DNA of 64,000 nt from Peptoniphilus phoceensis (lineage in GTDB: Bacteria; Bacillota; Clostridia; Tissierellales; Peptoniphilaceae): NCBI RefSeq assembly GCF_001517665.2, contig NZ_LN999809.1, forward strand, positions 62,001-126,000, read 5' to 3'. Numbering within the stretch: the first letter of the stretch is position 1; every line of letters starts with the position of its first letter. This document shows, in pieces, positions 27,016 through 36,163 of the stretch. The translations under genes were made by a program, and so were the position numbers. The notes under the pieces were generated by a model, which was not told where the DNA came from, made no database searches, and was given only the letters and a program-made list of their open reading frames with translations.

Positions 27016-27059
27016 ATAAAGTAAAAGTGACACCTAAAAGTGCCACTCTTGCTTTATTT
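27016..27059. terminator. Bidirectional terminator between htrA and the LysR gene
   Basis: ATAAAGTAAAAGTGACAC (27016-27033) pairs with GTGCCACTCTTGCTTTAT (27039-27056), with T runs in the plus direction and A-rich sequence before it. It overlaps the last codons of the minus-strand gene. Confidence 0.85.
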
Positions 27060-28022
27060 TTTTGCAATTCTTTCAAGTTTATCTGCGTGAAAGGAGTTAA
27101 AATATTCTTCTAAAAGTTCGACAAATCTCTTGGCGTACTTAGTGATATACTTGTTTTTATTTTTTATGGTGTAGATTCCAAGAGTGACTGGCTTATTTTT
27201 TGAGTAAAGAGGAAAAATATTTATATCATCATCAAATTCTTCTACCCATCTTTTTATATTCATCTGAGAAATAAAAACTGCAGCCAAAGCTTTGTTACAA
27301 ATTGATAGGGCAATCCTAGAATATCCAGTTTCAATATAATCCTTGGGCCTTACACCAGCTTCTTTAAAACTTTGATTAATTAGACTTCTAATTCTATTGT
27401 CTTGAGTATAAAGGAGGAAGGGTACTTCTTTAAAATCTTTAAGGTCCAATTTATTTAGAGATTTTTCTTTTAAAGTCTCTAAATCCTCAATATATTTTAC
27501 AAGTAATCTGTCACTTACACATAGGTATAATTTTTCATCTAAGAGCAGGCGAGATTTAAGATTTTCATTTTGGTAATTTTCATCAATACTTATTGCCACA
27601 TCTAATTTATTTTCTAGACACATTTCCTCAAGCTCTTGAGATTGTTTTTCGTGAAGGACTAGTCCCACCTTGGGAAATTCCTCTGTAAATTTCTCTATAA
27701 TAGATGGAATAAACATGTCAGCACGAGGGGAAGAAGCTCCAATGACAAGTTTTCCAGTTTCTTCACTTTCCAGATCACGAATTTTATTTATCATGTCAGA
27801 CTCATTGGTAAGAAGTCTTTCTGCATAAGCGAGATACTCTTCTCCAATAGGTGTTAACATTAGTTTAGGTTTTCTGAAGAAGAATTTTGTTCCATAATAT
27901 TCTTCCAATCTTTTTATATGGTTTGAAAGAGTTTGTTGTGAAATATATAATTTTTCTCCAGTTTCATTCATATTTAGTGTCTTTGCAAGCTCTGTAAAGT
28001 AGTAAATGCTTTCGAAATTCAT
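27054..28022 (-). CDS. LysR-family transcriptional regulator
   Basis: 322 residues starting MNFESIYYF; a GGAGG lies just upstream on the minus strand, so I start at 28022 and not 28037. The N-terminal winged HTH has LNMNETGEKLYISQQTLSNH, then KRLEEYYGTKFFFRKP, and the rest is a LysR substrate-binding domain. Target genes cannot be read from context: the divergent side (28023 onward) holds only candidate small RNAs, and htrA is convergent. Confidence 0.93.
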   Translation of the reverse strand: MNFESIYYFTELAKTLNMNETGEKLYISQQTLSNHIKRLEEYYGTKFFFRKPKLMLTPIGEEYLAYAERLLTNESDMINKIRDLESEETGKLVIGASSPRADMFIPSIIEKFTEEFPKVGLVLHEKQSQELEEMCLENKLDVAISIDENYQNENLKSRLLLDEKLYLCVSDRLLVKYIEDLETLKEKSLNKLDLKDFKEVPFLLYTQDNRIRSLINQSFKEAGVRPKDYIETGYSRIALSICNKALAAVFISQMNIKRWVEEFDDDINIFPLYSKNKPVTLGIYTIKNKNKYITKYAKRFVELLEEYFNSFHADKLERIAKK

Positions 28023-28076
28023 ATTTCCTCCAATCAAAAATATTTTGTTATTCGTACAAATTTTTATTAATTTATT

Positions 28077-28104
28077 TTGTCATTATTTTATTATATACTA
28101 TATC
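28077..28104 (+). promoter_or_regulatory. Possible promoter of small RNA candidate A
   Basis: TTGTCA (28077-28082), a 16-base spacer and TATATC (28099-28104). A weak match, but correctly placed before the long hairpin that starts at 28111. Confidence 0.4.
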
Positions 28105-28110
28105 TAAGCT

Positions 28111-28213
28111 AATTGTGAAATAAATATTAAGAATCCCTTATAGTTTACCAGCTTTTTCCTTAATATCACAATTACCGGAATCCCCTTGCACCCACCTCCT
28201 TGGGTGCATTTTT
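28111..28213 (+). ncRNA. Candidate small RNA A (long hairpin plus terminator)
   Basis: 28111-28131 (AATTGTG ... ATATTAAG) pairs with 28159-28173 (CTTAATATCACAATT) with one internal bulge, enclosing a loop of about 27 bases. An unpaired stretch follows, then the terminator TGCACCC (28187-28193) with GGGTGCA (28202-28208) and five T. No plus-strand gene precedes it, so the terminator needs a transcript of its own. The family is not recognised. Confidence 0.5.
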
Positions 28214-28221
28214 AATTCAAA

Positions 28222-28262
28222 AAATAGTGTGAGAAAGAAAAAATTCTTATCTTACACTATTT
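28222..28262. repeat. Dispersed imperfect inverted repeat, copy 3
   Basis: AAATAGTGTGAGAAAG at the left and TTATCTTACACTATTT at the right, 41 bases. It again starts 9 bases after the T run of a terminator (28213). Confidence 0.78.
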
Positions 28263-28318
28263 TTTTGTTGAGAAATTTAAAATTTTGAAATAAAAGTGAT
28301 AATTTTTATCAAAAACCC

Positions 28319-28347
28319 TTTACAAATATAAAATCATATACTATAAT
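28319..28347 (+). promoter_or_regulatory. Promoter of small RNA candidate B
   Basis: TTTACA (28319-28324), 17-base spacer, TATAAT (28342-28347). A good promoter with no open reading frame after it. Confidence 0.7.
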
Positions 28348-28353
28348 AAAAAC

Positions 28354-28489
28354 AGTTAATGATAGTAAATGTCATTTAACAAAAATACTTTTGATTTTGG
28401 GAACCCCATAACTCCTAAGATTAATAATAAAATTATACCAATCTTCACTCTGAAAAGAGAAATTAAGGCTGCTTAGGCAGTCTTTTTTT
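28354..28489 (+). ncRNA. Candidate small RNA B
   Basis: About 136 bases between a good promoter and a terminator (AGGCTGC 28466-28472, loop TTAG, GCAGTCT 28477-28483, seven T). Inside, AAGATT (28417) can pair with AATCTT (28440), and TTTGGGAACCCCATAA forms a small hairpin. There is no start codon with a ribosome binding site. It could be a stand-alone RNA or a leader terminated far upstream of the LTA-synthase-like gene. It matches no riboswitch class I know. Confidence 0.5.
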
Positions 28490-28784
28490 GTTGGACTTTT
28501 AATTTAAAACTTGTTAAGAAATCTAATTAAAAAATGTTTTATGTTTAATCTAATTGAATTGAAAAAATTTTTACATATAATAAATAAATATCTTTGAAAA
28601 GCATCTTAAAAAATAAATTAAAAATAAGATGATATAAAGATAAATTGGCTGAAAAATGAAATTTTAAAAATGATTAGTCTTAGATAAATTAAAACAAATA
28701 CTTAAAAAAATATTTACCAAAAATTTACAAAAACTCCCTAAAATTTACAGAATATTATATAATTGAAAATTAGAAGGTGATTTT

Positions 28785-30635
28785 ATGTTTAATAAAGATG
28801 AATATAAGGAAGTAAGATCTTTTGATTTTTCAGATATAGTAATTCACGCTCTTTATGGTCTTTTAATAACTTTTGCTATGTTATTACTTGCTCCAGGAGA
28901 TGCTGCAATTCTAGATAAAATTATAAGGAGTCCTTTAGTTATACTTTTAAATTTTATACCAATTTTTTTATTGGGAATTTTGCTTCAAGGTATTTTTGGA
29001 AGAAGAAGTGTCAGTCTTATCATTAATTCGATTTTTTATCTTGTGATTTTCACAGTTAATAGGACAAAGGTGATTTATAGGAATGCACCTCTTAGGATTT
29101 CAGATTTAAGGCTTGTTCTTGAGGCAGTAAATATGTCAAAAAATTCTTTTGCACCAGATGTGTATGGCCTTGTAGTTTGTATAATAGGGCTTATATTTTT
29201 AATTTTACTTGCCCTAGTTTTTAAAAGTGAAAAATTAAGGATAAAGGACAGGTTAATAGCTATTGTAACAGTTATTTTATCATCTCTTCTTTTATTTAAT
29301 TTTGTATACACAAAAGATTCTCTTTACTACAAACTTCCCCTAAAGGGAAATTCTTTTAATTTAATTGACCAATTTAACTCTAAGGGATTTAATTACACTT
29401 TTTTATTTTACTTAGAAAAGTCTTTTGTGAAGGCACCAGAAGGCTACAGTGAAAAGGAAATAAAAGAAAGAGATGTTTTGGATCAAAGTGAAAATATTGA
29501 AGCTATAAAAAATATGGAAAGACCAAATATAATTTGGATAATGGGAGAGGCTTTTACAGATCTATCTCAAGATCCACACTTTACATTTGTGCCAGAAAAT
29601 GACCCCAACAAAAATTTAAAAATGCTTCAAAAAAATTCTATTATGCATGGAAGAATTGTGACTCCTTCTTTTGGTGGAGGAACTGGAGATACTGAATTTG
29701 ATGTCTTGACAGGAACTCTTACAATTAACTGTGCTCCAGATGAAAGTTTTGCCTTTAATGCCATAAAAAGAGATGTTGGTTCAATGCCAAATCTTCTAAA
29801 ATCAATTGGCTATAAAACTATGGCTTTTCACCCTGGTTATGCTTGGTTTTATGGAAGACAAAATGTTTATCCAAAACTTGGACTTGACGATAATTTCTTT
29901 TTAGAAGATATTGAAAATCCAATTAACAAGGGTGATTATTTGTCAGAAGAACAATTTACAGAAATTTATATAAATAGATTTTTGGAAGCAATAAAAAATT
30001 CTGATGATCCAGTTTTTTCTTATGCTGTTGATATTCAAAATCACGGACCATATTTTTATGATAAATATGGAGAAAATCTTCCCTATGAATGTAGCGTAAA
30101 TTTATCAGAAGAAGCTGCAAATAATTTTGGTTCTTATTTCTTGGGAGTTAAGGATATGGACAATATGTTGGGCGCAGTCTACAAGATGATGAATGAAATT
30201 GACGAGCCAACTATTATGGTATTTTATGGTGACCATTTGCCAGGACTAGGAAGTGATCCTTCTGCCTTTGATGAAATTGGAATTAAGCTTTCTCACGAAA
30301 ATCTTGAAAAGGAAATAGAGTTTTATTCAACGCCTTATGTGATTCTTGCAAATGAAAAGGGCAGGGCACTTATGAATAGGGACAATGTTGAAGTGAGAGA
30401 TGGAAATGCTGTTTCTGCTAACTATCTTTCATCTATGGTATTGGATATGTTAAACTACAATAAAGTGGATAATTTCTTTATATACAATTCGGAAGTGAGA
30501 AAAAGGATTCCAATTATTTCGAGAAATTTTATCTTTGATGGAGTAAACACTTATCCAAGAAATGATGCCAAGGGTGATACTAAGGCTTATTATGATGATT
30601 ATAGGAGATATGAATACTACAGGATAAATAAGTAG
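28785..30635 (+). CDS. LTA synthase family sulfatase-fold membrane protein
   Basis: 616 residues. Five membrane segments occupy ~20-185. The extracellular sulfatase/alkaline-phosphatase-like domain follows: NIIWIMGEAFTDLSQ, the catalytic Thr region GGGTGDTEFDVLTG, AFHPGYAWFYGRQNVYPKLG, and the metal-binding FYGDHLPGLG. Homologues transfer glycerol phosphate from phosphatidylglycerol to make lipoteichoic acid or related polymers. The 150 bases upstream are AT-rich with only a ribosome binding site (AGAAGGTGA). Substrate specificity beyond phosphoglycerol transfer cannot be read. Confidence 0.9.
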   Translation: MFNKDEYKEVRSFDFSDIVIHALYGLLITFAMLLLAPGDAAILDKIIRSPLVILLNFIPIFLLGILLQGIFGRRSVSLIINSIFYLVIFTVNRTKVIYRNAPLRISDLRLVLEAVNMSKNSFAPDVYGLVVCIIGLIFLILLALVFKSEKLRIKDRLIAIVTVILSSLLLFNFVYTKDSLYYKLPLKGNSFNLIDQFNSKGFNYTFLFYLEKSFVKAPEGYSEKEIKERDVLDQSENIEAIKNMERPNIIWIMGEAFTDLSQDPHFTFVPENDPNKNLKMLQKNSIMHGRIVTPSFGGGTGDTEFDVLTGTLTINCAPDESFAFNAIKRDVGSMPNLLKSIGYKTMAFHPGYAWFYGRQNVYPKLGLDDNFFLEDIENPINKGDYLSEEQFTEIYINRFLEAIKNSDDPVFSYAVDIQNHGPYFYDKYGENLPYECSVNLSEEAANNFGSYFLGVKDMDNMLGAVYKMMNEIDEPTIMVFYGDHLPGLGSDPSAFDEIGIKLSHENLEKEIEFYSTPYVILANEKGRALMNRDNVEVRDGNAVSANYLSSMVLDMLNYNKVDNFFIYNSEVRKRIPIISRNFIFDGVNTYPRNDAKGDTKAYYDDYRRYEYYRINK

Positions 30636-30642
30636 GTGAATT

Positions 30643-31827
30643 ATGGAAAATATTTTAAAAATTGTTGAAGAAATTTCAGAGGATTTGGATGAACTTAGAA
30701 AATTTATTTATGACAATCCAGAAATTGGCTTTGAAGAATATAAATCCTCAAAAGCTCACATAGACTTATTAAAAAAATATGGATTTGAAATAGAGTGTCC
30801 TTATCTTGGGTGTGAAACTTCTTTTAAGGCAGTTTATGATTCAAAAAAAGAAGGAAGGACTATTTCTTATCTTGCAGAATATGATGCTCTTCCAGGAATT
30901 GGACACGGCTGTGGACACAATGTATTAGGTGCCACTGCAAGTGGTGCTGGGATTGTTTTATCAAAAATGATTGATGAAATAGGTGGAAAAGTAATTGTCT
31001 TTGGAACTGCTGCAGAAGAAGTTGGTGGAACAAAGATTGAACTTGCAAGATCAAAGGAACTCCAAGATGTAGATGTTGCTATTGAAATGCATCCAGGGGA
31101 TAAAAATGCTTTAACTCCAAATTCTCTTGCCCTTGCAACTAGAAGATTTGAATTTTTTGGAAAAACAGCTCACGCATCAGATTCACCTCATGAAGGTATA
31201 AATGCACTTGATGCTCAAATAATTTTATTTTCTGCCATAAATGCCCTAAGACAAGAAACAAAAGATGGATCAAGAATTCATGGGATAATAAAAGATGGCG
31301 GAAAAGCTGCAAATGTAATTCCTGATTACACTGATTCAAGATTTTATGCAAGAAGTCCTGAAAAGAAATACCTTTTGGAAATTTTAGAAAAAATCGAAAA
31401 CTGTGCAAAGGGAGCCGCTCTTGCAACAGGATGCCAAGTAAAAATTTCTGAATATGAAAAGGGAAATGACAATACTGTTAGAAATATAGCCTTCAACGAA
31501 GTTTTAAAAGAAAAAATGGAAAAATATTTTGATGAAGAGATTAAGGATATAGAATTAAATTCTGGTTCAACTGATGCAGGGGATATTTCTCATGAAGTGC
31601 CAACTCTTCATGGTTACTTTAAAATAGCAGAAGAAGGAACTCCATCTCATACAGTGGAATTTAGGGATGCGACTATGACGGACTATGCCTTTAATCAAAT
31701 GAAGAAGACTATTGCGGCAATTGTTGAAGTTGGAATAGAAATTTTAGAAAATGACGAAGCATATGAAAAAATATGTAAAGAATTTAAAGAAAGTGTAAAA
31801 AGCGGTAAAATTATACCCCACAAATAA
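30643..31827 (+). CDS. M20-family amidohydrolase/peptidase
   Basis: 394 residues. M20 zinc-binding pattern: LAEYDALPGIGHGCGHNVLG around 88-107, AAEEVGG near 126 and EMHPGD near 149. RRFEFFGKTAHASDSPHEGI belongs to the dimerisation domain. Closest in style to AbgB/peptidase M20D proteins that cleave p-aminobenzoyl-glutamate or N-acyl amino acids. It follows the LTA-synthase-like gene by 7 bases with AGGTGA, so it is cotranscribed. The actual substrate is not determinable. Confidence 0.9.
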   Translation: MENILKIVEEISEDLDELRKFIYDNPEIGFEEYKSSKAHIDLLKKYGFEIECPYLGCETSFKAVYDSKKEGRTISYLAEYDALPGIGHGCGHNVLGATASGAGIVLSKMIDEIGGKVIVFGTAAEEVGGTKIELARSKELQDVDVAIEMHPGDKNALTPNSLALATRRFEFFGKTAHASDSPHEGINALDAQIILFSAINALRQETKDGSRIHGIIKDGGKAANVIPDYTDSRFYARSPEKKYLLEILEKIENCAKGAALATGCQVKISEYEKGNDNTVRNIAFNEVLKEKMEKYFDEEIKDIELNSGSTDAGDISHEVPTLHGYFKIAEEGTPSHTVEFRDATMTDYAFNQMKKTIAAIVEVGIEILENDEAYEKICKEFKESVKSGKIIPHK

Positions 31828-31851
31828 TTAAATAAGGATTAGCTATTAAAA

Positions 31852-31898
31852 AACGCCTCTCTTCTTGGTATAATATTAAGGATAGAGGTGTTTTTTTT
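31852..31898 (+). promoter_or_regulatory. Hairpin overlapping the tsaC promoter, ribosome binding site and start
   Basis: AACGCCTCT (31852-31860) pairs with AGAGGTGTT (31884-31892), followed by T to 31898. A TATAAT (31869-31874) lies in the loop. The 3' arm contains the AGAGGTG ribosome binding site, and the T run leads into the TTG start. It can serve as a terminator for the M20 gene and, after the internal promoter, as the short leader of tsaC. Confidence 0.5.
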
Positions 31899-32952
31899 GA
31901 AAACAGACATAATTAAATTTAAAGGTAATGTAAAAGATAAGATCTATCTTAAAAAAATAAGCGAAACTTTAAAGGATGGAGGTCTTGTTGTCCTACCCAC
32001 AGAAACAGTTTATGGACTTGGTGGCAATGGATTAAATAAGAGGACTTGTAAAAAAATATATGAAGCCAAGGGAAGACCTAGTGACAATCCCTTAATTCTT
32101 CACATTGCAGAAAATTCTCAACTTGATAATTTAGTTGCAGAAATTCCTGAAGTTGCAAAAAAATGTATTGAAAAGTTTTGGCCAGGACCACTTACAATTA
32201 TTTTCAAGAGATCAGACATAATACCAGATGAAGCTACAGGTGGACTTGACACAGTTGCTATAAGAGAGCCAAACAATAAAATTGCCCACGATATTTTAAA
32301 AGCTGTAGACTTTCCCGTGGCAGCACCTTCAGCAAATTTATCTGGCAGACCTTCTCCAACAAAGGTTGAACATGTAATAGAAGACCTTGATGGAAGAGTT
32401 GATATAATAGTAGATGGTGGTCACTCTGTAGTTGGAATTGAATCCACAGTTTTAGATGTTACGGTAGATCCACCAATGATTTTAAGACCAGGCAAGATAA
32501 CTCTTGAAGATCTTAAAGAAGTTGATGAAAATATAACTATTGATACAGCAACAATTGATTCAAAAAGTGAAAAAGTGCCTAAGTCCCCGGGACAAAAATA
32601 TAGACACTATGCTCCCAAGGCAGATGCAATTTGTTTTGGAGGAAGCCTTGATAAACTTGTAAATGAAATCAAGAAAAATATTGATGAAAATAAGGGCAAA
32701 AAAATTGCAGTTCTTGCAACTGAAGAAACTTTTGATGAATATAAGGATAAAGACATCAAATTACTTATTAATCTTGGATCAAGAGAACATCTTGAAGAAG
32801 TTGCAACAAATTTATTTGACGCTCTTAGAAGATGTGATGAAGAAGATGTGGACATAATCTTTGCAGAAGGTTTTGAACTAAGAGGAATGGGTCTTAGTAT
32901 TATGAACAGACTCTTGAAGGCTTGCGGTGGCAAAGTCGTCATGAGAATTTAG
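31897..32952 (+). CDS. tsaC: Threonylcarbamoyl-AMP synthase (Sua5 type)
   Basis: 351 residues from TTG 31897, 7 bases after AGAGGTG. The N-terminal YrdC domain has LVVLPTETVYGLGGNGLN and KIYEAKGRPSDNPLILH, then SANLSGRPSPT. The C-terminal Sua5 domain begins around 240 after the linker SPGQKYRHYAPKA. It makes threonylcarbamoyl-AMP from Thr, bicarbonate and ATP for the t6A modification of tRNA position 37. It leads a run with rpiB and upp, as in many Firmicutes. Confidence 0.95.
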   Translation: MKTDIIKFKGNVKDKIYLKKISETLKDGGLVVLPTETVYGLGGNGLNKRTCKKIYEAKGRPSDNPLILHIAENSQLDNLVAEIPEVAKKCIEKFWPGPLTIIFKRSDIIPDEATGGLDTVAIREPNNKIAHDILKAVDFPVAAPSANLSGRPSPTKVEHVIEDLDGRVDIIVDGGHSVVGIESTVLDVTVDPPMILRPGKITLEDLKEVDENITIDTATIDSKSEKVPKSPGQKYRHYAPKADAICFGGSLDKLVNEIKKNIDENKGKKIAVLATEETFDEYKDKDIKLLINLGSREHLEEVATNLFDALRRCDEEDVDIIFAEGFELRGMGLSIMNRLLKACGGKVVMRI

Positions 32953-32960
32953 GAGGAAAT

Positions 32961-33392
32961 ATGAAAATAGCAATAGGATCTGACCACGCAGGTTTTTATT
33001 TAAAAAAAGATTTAATAGAATACTTAGAAGAAAAAAATATAGAAGTAAAGGATATGGGACCCTTTGATGATTCTAGAGTAGATTATCCTGACTTTGGTCA
33101 CGCAGTTGGTCATGCAGTAATAGATGATGATTTAGATTTTGGAATTGTTATTTGCGGTTCTGGAATAGGAATTTCTATTTCTGCTAATAAAGTTAAAGGA
33201 ATAAGAGCAGCTCTTTGCTCTGAACCTTATTCTGCAAGACTTGCAAGACGCCACAATGATGCAAATGTTTTGGCAATGGGTGCAAGACTTATAGGTCATG
33301 ATATGGCAATAGAAATAGTAGAAGCCTTCTTAGATGAAGAATTTGAAGGTGGAAGACATATTAATAGAGTAAATAAAATCGAGGAGGACTAA
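32961..33392 (+). CDS. rpiB: Ribose-5-phosphate isomerase B
   Basis: 143 residues from ATG 32961, after AGGAGGAAAT. LacA/RpiB signatures: [13 protein letters not shown] at the start, [13 protein letters not shown], the active-site [20 protein letters not shown] with catalytic Cys near 67, and [17 protein letters not shown]. It interconverts ribose-5-P and ribulose-5-P. The gene lies between tsaC and upp with short gaps. Confidence 0.96.
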   Translation: MKIAIGSDHAGFYLKKDLIEYLEEKNIEVKDMGPFDDSRVDYPDFGHAVGHAVIDDDLDFGIVICGSGIGISISANKVKGIRAALCSEPYSARLARRHNDANVLAMGARLIGHDMAIEIVEAFLDEEFEGGRHINRVNKIEED

Positions 33393-33393
33393 T

Positions 33394-34020
33394 ATGGGAC
33401 TAACTATAATAAAACATCCCCTAATTGATCACAAGATGACAATATTAAGAAGAAAAGAAACTAGCTCCATGGAATTTAGACAAATTGTCACTGAAATTGC
33501 AACATTAATGGGTTATGAAGTTACAAGAGATTTGGAAACTGAAGAAATTGAAATAGAAACACCTATTGGAAAAACTACTGGAAGAGTAATTTCTGGAAAG
33601 AAAATAGGAATTGTACCAATTTTAAGAGCAGGTCTTGGCATGGTAGAAGGTTTACTTACGATTGTTCCAGCAGCTAGAGTTGGACATATAGGTATGTATC
33701 GTGATCCAGAAACTCATAAGCCAGTTACTTATTATTCAAAATTACCAAAAGACGTAGCATCAAGACAAATGATAATAGTAGATCCAATGCTTGCAACTGG
33801 TGGATCACTTATTGAAGCTATAGATGAATTAAAGAGAAACGGTGCAACTAACATTAAATCAATAAATCTTTTAGCAGCACCAGAAGGAGTTAAGGCAGTT
33901 GAGGAAGCTCACCCAGATGTAGAAATTTATCTTGCAGCTCTTGATGAAAAATTAAATGATGACAAATATATTGTACCTGGACTAGGTGATGCAGGAGACA
34001 GATTATTTGGAACGAAGTAA
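33394..34020 (+). CDS. upp: Uracil phosphoribosyltransferase
   Basis: 208 residues. It converts uracil and PRPP to UMP. Visible are [22 protein letters not shown], cut here to its motif ends (HPLIDHK, RRKETSS), [13 protein letters not shown], the PRPP loop [10 protein letters not shown] near 130, and the uracil-binding [12 protein letters not shown] at the C-terminus. It starts one base after the rpiB stop with GAGGAGG. It salvages uracil alongside the de novo pyr genes later in the window. Confidence 0.97.
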   Translation: MGLTIIKHPLIDHKMTILRRKETSSMEFRQIVTEIATLMGYEVTRDLETEEIEIETPIGKTTGRVISGKKIGIVPILRAGLGMVEGLLTIVPAARVGHIGMYRDPETHKPVTYYSKLPKDVASRQMIIVDPMLATGGSLIEAIDELKRNGATNIKSINLLAAPEGVKAVEEAHPDVEIYLAALDEKLNDDKYIVPGLGDAGDRLFGTK

Positions 34021-34029
34021 GAGGTTAAT

Positions 34030-35058
34030 ATGTATAAATATTTAGTACCCTTTTTGGCAGCTTTTGTGATTACATTTTTGCAAATGCCCTTTACTATAAA
34101 GTTTGCTAAAAAGAAGGGTTTTTTAGATGTGCCAAAGGACAACAGGCGTGTCCACAAAAAGCCTATACCAGTGGGTGGTGGTATTGCCATGGTAATATCT
34201 GTGTCTATACTTATGCTTTTCTTTTTACCCATTAATAAGGGACTTATAATGACTCTTATTGCTTCTCTTATCATTGCCATATCTGGACTTTATGATGACA
34301 AAAAGGGTTTAAGTCCAAAACTAAAATTTATTTTTCAAATTTTAGCAGCAGTGATTTTAATAATTGCTGGAATGAAAATTGAATTTGTAACAAATCCTTT
34401 TGACTCAAATGATGCCCTACTTATTTTAAACATGCTATCTATACCAGTAACTATATTTTGGGTGTGCGGTATAACTAATACAATAAATTTAATTGATGGT
34501 CTTGATGGATTGGCATCAGGAGTTTCTATGATATGTGCAATTTCAATGTTTTTTATAACTTATAATATGGGAAGATATGACGTCAGTCTTGTGTGTGCTT
34601 TAGTAGCTGGAGCTTGTCTAGGATTTTTACCCTTTAACTTTAATCCAGCAAAAATCTTTATGGGAGATACTGGAGCACTTTACTTAGGTTTTATGCTTTC
34701 ATATATAAGTATATCTGGCTTCTTAAAACAAGCTGCCATACTTATGATATTTGTGCCAGTTTTAATTTTAGGAGTCCCAGTATTTGACACAGCCTTTGCT
34801 ATGGTAAGAAGAAAATTATCAGGAAAATCTATGGTGGAAGCAGACAAGGGTCATCTTCATCACAGATTATTAAAAATGGGCTTAAATCAAAGGCAGACAG
34901 TTGTAATTCTTTACTCTATATCTGCAATATTTGGCTTACTTGCAAATTTAATTTCAAAATTCCACTCATCTATTGCCCTAGTAATCTCTATTGGAGTAAT
35001 AGTTCTTATATTGGCAACAGGAGTGGCAGCAGGTATGTTAAAAAATAAGGAGGAATAA
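34030..35058 (+). CDS. tagO: Undecaprenyl-phosphate GlcNAc-1-phosphate transferase
   Basis: 342 residues with about ten membrane segments. MraY/WecA family motifs: DVPKDNRRVHKKPIPVGGGI near 33, GLYDDKKGLSPKLKF, NTINLIDGLDGLASG near 150, NFNPAKIFMGDTGAL near 205, and the cytoplasmic HLHHRLLKMG. It loads GlcNAc-1-P onto undecaprenyl phosphate, the first step of wall teichoic acid or other wall glycopolymers. The following mnaA gene supports the call over MraY. Confidence 0.93.
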   Translation: MYKYLVPFLAAFVITFLQMPFTIKFAKKKGFLDVPKDNRRVHKKPIPVGGGIAMVISVSILMLFFLPINKGLIMTLIASLIIAISGLYDDKKGLSPKLKFIFQILAAVILIIAGMKIEFVTNPFDSNDALLILNMLSIPVTIFWVCGITNTINLIDGLDGLASGVSMICAISMFFITYNMGRYDVSLVCALVAGACLGFLPFNFNPAKIFMGDTGALYLGFMLSYISISGFLKQAAILMIFVPVLILGVPVFDTAFAMVRRKLSGKSMVEADKGHLHHRLLKMGLNQRQTVVILYSISAIFGLLANLISKFHSSIALVISIGVIVLILATGVAAGMLKNKEE

Positions 35059-35059
35059 A

Positions 35060-36163
35060 TTGAAGGTATTATTTGTATTTGGTACAAGACCTGAAGGCAT
35101 AAAAATGGCACCTATTATAAAAGAAGTTCAAAAAAGAGATAAATTTCAGTGCTATACTTGTGTCACAGGTCAACATAGAGAAATGTTGGACCAAGTGCTA
35201 GAAATTTTTGATATAAAACCAGACTACGATTTAAATATTTTTAAAAAGGGACAATCCCTTACAGATGTAACTACAAAGACTCTTCTTGGTCTTGAAGAAA
35301 TTTTAGATGAATTAAAACCAGACATACTACTTGTTCAAGGAGATACAACAACAGTATTTGCTGCAGCCTTAGCTGCTTTTTATAAAAAAATAAAAATTGG
35401 ACATGTAGAAGCGGGACTTAGATCAGGTAATTTGTATTCGCCTTATCCAGAAGAGGCAAATAGAAAGCTCACTGGTGTAATTTCCAACTACCATTTCGCA
35501 CCAACTAAGTCAAATAAAAAAAATCTATTAGAAGAAGGTTATGATGAAAAAAATATTTTCATTACTGGAAATACTGTAATTGATGCACTGAAGTATTCAG
35601 TTAAAGAAGATTTTGTATTTGACGATGAAATTTTGAACAATTTAGATTATAATAGAGATGTAGTGTTACTTACTGCACATAGGAGAGAAAATTGGGGCAA
35701 GCCAATGGAAGATATTTTCAGTGCCATAAGACAAGTAGTTATGGAAAGGGAAAATCTCGAAGTTGTCTTTCCAAGACATTTAAATCCTATAGTAAGGGAA
35801 GCTGCTGAAAAGTATTTCGCTGATTTAGACAGAGTTCATTTAATTGAGCCTCTTTCTTACCTTCCTTTTTCAAATCTAATGGCAAGGGTAAAATTTGTCG
35901 TTACAGACTCAGGAGGAGTTCAGGAAGAAGCACCTGCTCTTGGCAAACCTGTTCTTGTTCTTAGAAATGAAACAGAAAGAATGGAGGGAGTGGAGGCCAA
36001 TACAGCAAAACTTGTGGGTACTGATTCACAAGATGTTTATGAAAGTATAGTTAGCTTATTAGATAATAAGGACCTATATGATGAAATGGCAAAGGCTGTA
36101 AATCCTTATGGGGATGGTCATGCAGCCGAAAAAATTGTGGATGTACTTGAAGAAATGATTTAA
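35060..36163 (+). CDS. mnaA: UDP-N-acetylglucosamine 2-epimerase (non-hydrolysing)
   Basis: 367 residues from TTG 35060 (AAGGAGGAA just upstream), one base after the tagO stop. Motifs FGTRPEGIKMAPIIKEV, VTGQHREMLDQVLEIF, VQGDTTTVFAAALAAFY, HVEAGLRSG, and the late TDSGGVQEEAPALGKPVLVL are those of WecB/MnaA. It converts UDP-GlcNAc to UDP-ManNAc for the linkage unit of wall teichoic acid or related polymers, consistent with tagO next door. Confidence 0.95.
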   Translation: MKVLFVFGTRPEGIKMAPIIKEVQKRDKFQCYTCVTGQHREMLDQVLEIFDIKPDYDLNIFKKGQSLTDVTTKTLLGLEEILDELKPDILLVQGDTTTVFAAALAAFYKKIKIGHVEAGLRSGNLYSPYPEEANRKLTGVISNYHFAPTKSNKKNLLEEGYDEKNIFITGNTVIDALKYSVKEDFVFDDEILNNLDYNRDVVLLTAHRRENWGKPMEDIFSAIRQVVMERENLEVVFPRHLNPIVREAAEKYFADLDRVHLIEPLSYLPFSNLMARVKFVVTDSGGVQEEAPALGKPVLVLRNETERMEGVEANTAKLVGTDSQDVYESIVSLLDNKDLYDEMAKAVNPYGDGHAAEKIVDVLEEMI

